From Neodiprion pinetum (lineage: Eukaryota; Arthropoda; Insecta; Hymenoptera; Diprionidae): a stretch of DNA of 64,000 bases. Positions 62,865-64,000 of this stretch are shown here, piece by piece. A program made the translations under genes and the position numbers. The stretch lies in contig NC_060234.1 of NCBI RefSeq assembly GCF_021155775.2, forward strand, positions 3,720,001 to 3,784,000, read 5' to 3'. The notes below the pieces were generated by a model. That model did no database searches, was not told where the DNA came from, and saw nothing but the letters and a program-made list of their open reading frames with translations. Numbering within the stretch: the stretch's first letter is position 1; each line of letters starts with the position of its first letter.

Positions 62865-64000
62865 GCAGCGATAGAATTACTACGGCCAAGTGTACTCCGC
62901 CATGCTTCACGCCGATTCTGTGGGCGTTATACGCGCCTCTCGTTATGTTACGTTGTGCGTTACTTTGCGTCAACTCCAGCCTTGACATGGACGAGTATTA
63001 AATGAATCAACGTAATGTAACAGCTTTGTAGCGTTGCGATCTTTTGTCGTGGATTAGGAAAATAGGATAAGGGATGGGTGAAATGACACGAAATAAAGGA
63101 AACGCCCCGTTTCAACGCTACCCGAAAACAGCTTTCCTTCATGCTCGCGTATTACGCTTTTCGTTCGCATTACTGCTGCAGAACTGCGGATATTCGGTGT
63201 CATATAATATAAATGTATTTGTGTACGCGGTTTCTGTATTATACGAACGAACTTCAATGAAAGGAACCGAAATCATAATGAATTATATTTGATTCAGGAA
63301 CAAAACAAATGTGTTTTGTAAACTGTTTTGTGTGTAAATACAAAACATATTTTTAGAAACAAATATCATAATTCAGACAAATTTCACACTAGTATCTAAT
63401 ATGGAGATTAAATTCGTAAAGAAAAATCAAAAATTCTGCTCGATAGATCGTGAAAAGTTTACGTATATTTGCGACCGAAAACACATTTTATTTTCAAAAA
63501 CGTGCAACTAGAATTTGAAAAATCGTCGTGTATTATGAAAATTTAGTTTGCGTTGTAAGAGAGAATAAGTAAATAAAAAATTTCAAACAAACTGTTCATC
63601 AATTTGGAAGATTCTAAGCCTTCTGTAGAATTGTTTATAAAATACTTTCACACAACTTATGAATAACTGATCAATGATTTGATTCAACACTATCGAATGA
63701 TTATCTGAACTTTAATATCAAAATTGTTTCTTTCTTCTATATAATTCAATAACCAACCAATAATTATCCTTCAACGGTAAAGAGAAAAATATTTAAACCT
63801 TCTGTCATTCCTACAATCGTTATTTCTGATTTGAGCATTCATGAAATACGTTATATACCCATCTAGTTGTGAACAAAAAAGAATAATAAAATTTTGGTAT
63901 AAAAATAGTTTCCAAAAATACCGTGGGATGAGAATAAAATGCATCATCGATTGGAAATATGTATTTTAAAACGTATCTTCTCACTTGCGGAAGGAAAAAA
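62865..64000. other. Non-coding stretch to the window end
   Basis: AT-rich with short chance ORFs. I see nothing to annotate. Confidence 0.5.

Overview
This is insect nuclear DNA: AT-rich, full of A/T runs, (TA)n tracts and small inverted-repeat elements, with genes split by introns. The two protein-coding loci are closest to insect beta-type octopamine receptors. The third-loop wording (ALSRxSSNxVLNSVHxHR) recalls hymenopteran beta receptors, so a hymenopteran is my best guess. That is recollection, not a database result.

Layout. Module 1 is at 807-1433 and 2289-2586 (+). Module 2 is at 53296-53973 and 55398-55695 (+). Each encodes an extracellular N-terminus and TM1 to TM5 plus most of the third intracellular loop, in two exons. 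Both modules place the first intron at the same residue (phase 0, after Pro-Glu), have second exons of exactly 298 nt, and end in phase 1 after a Glu-Leu-Asn-Ala-x-Asn motif. By hand count the TM1-TM4 stretches differ at about 28 of about 155 aligned positions, while the N-termini are unrelated. They are therefore tandem paralogues about 51 kb apart. No exon with TM6, TM7, Cys-Trp-x-Pro or Asn-Pro-x-x-Tyr was seen, either between the modules or in the 8.3 kb after module 2. Each receptor must be completed by exons beyond the window, by exons I missed, or by exons both modules share.

The 50.7 kb between the modules (2587-53295) looks non-coding, as intron or intergenic DNA. It holds a 470-bp near-palindrome (7381-7848), an element with GGCATTCC-type ends (11256-11926) and a shorter relative (32483-32742), a perfect-looking hairpin (14106-14179) beside an array of the palindrome TTAATCGA (14449-14482), and a TA-flanked MITE (19546-19867). 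It also has at least six copies of one dispersed repeat ending in CACTGAGAG, a probable solo LTR (25343-25641), a foldback element (37558-37862), and a 450-bp satellite-like array with a 15+21 = 36 bp period (45351-45800). One minus-strand ORF (39841-40161) has unusually protein-like composition, but I do not recognise it. A CpG-rich block at 50940-51260 may be the promoter or first exon of module 2.

After module 2 come a roughly 420-bp tandem duplication (57300-57902) and a foldback element with tandem subrepeats in its arms (62127-62864).

Beta octopamine receptors couple to Gs and raise cAMP. The residues expected for amine binding (Asp3.32, Ser5.42, Ser5.46) and G-protein coupling (DRY) are present in both modules, so neither looks like a pseudogene over the part that can be seen.
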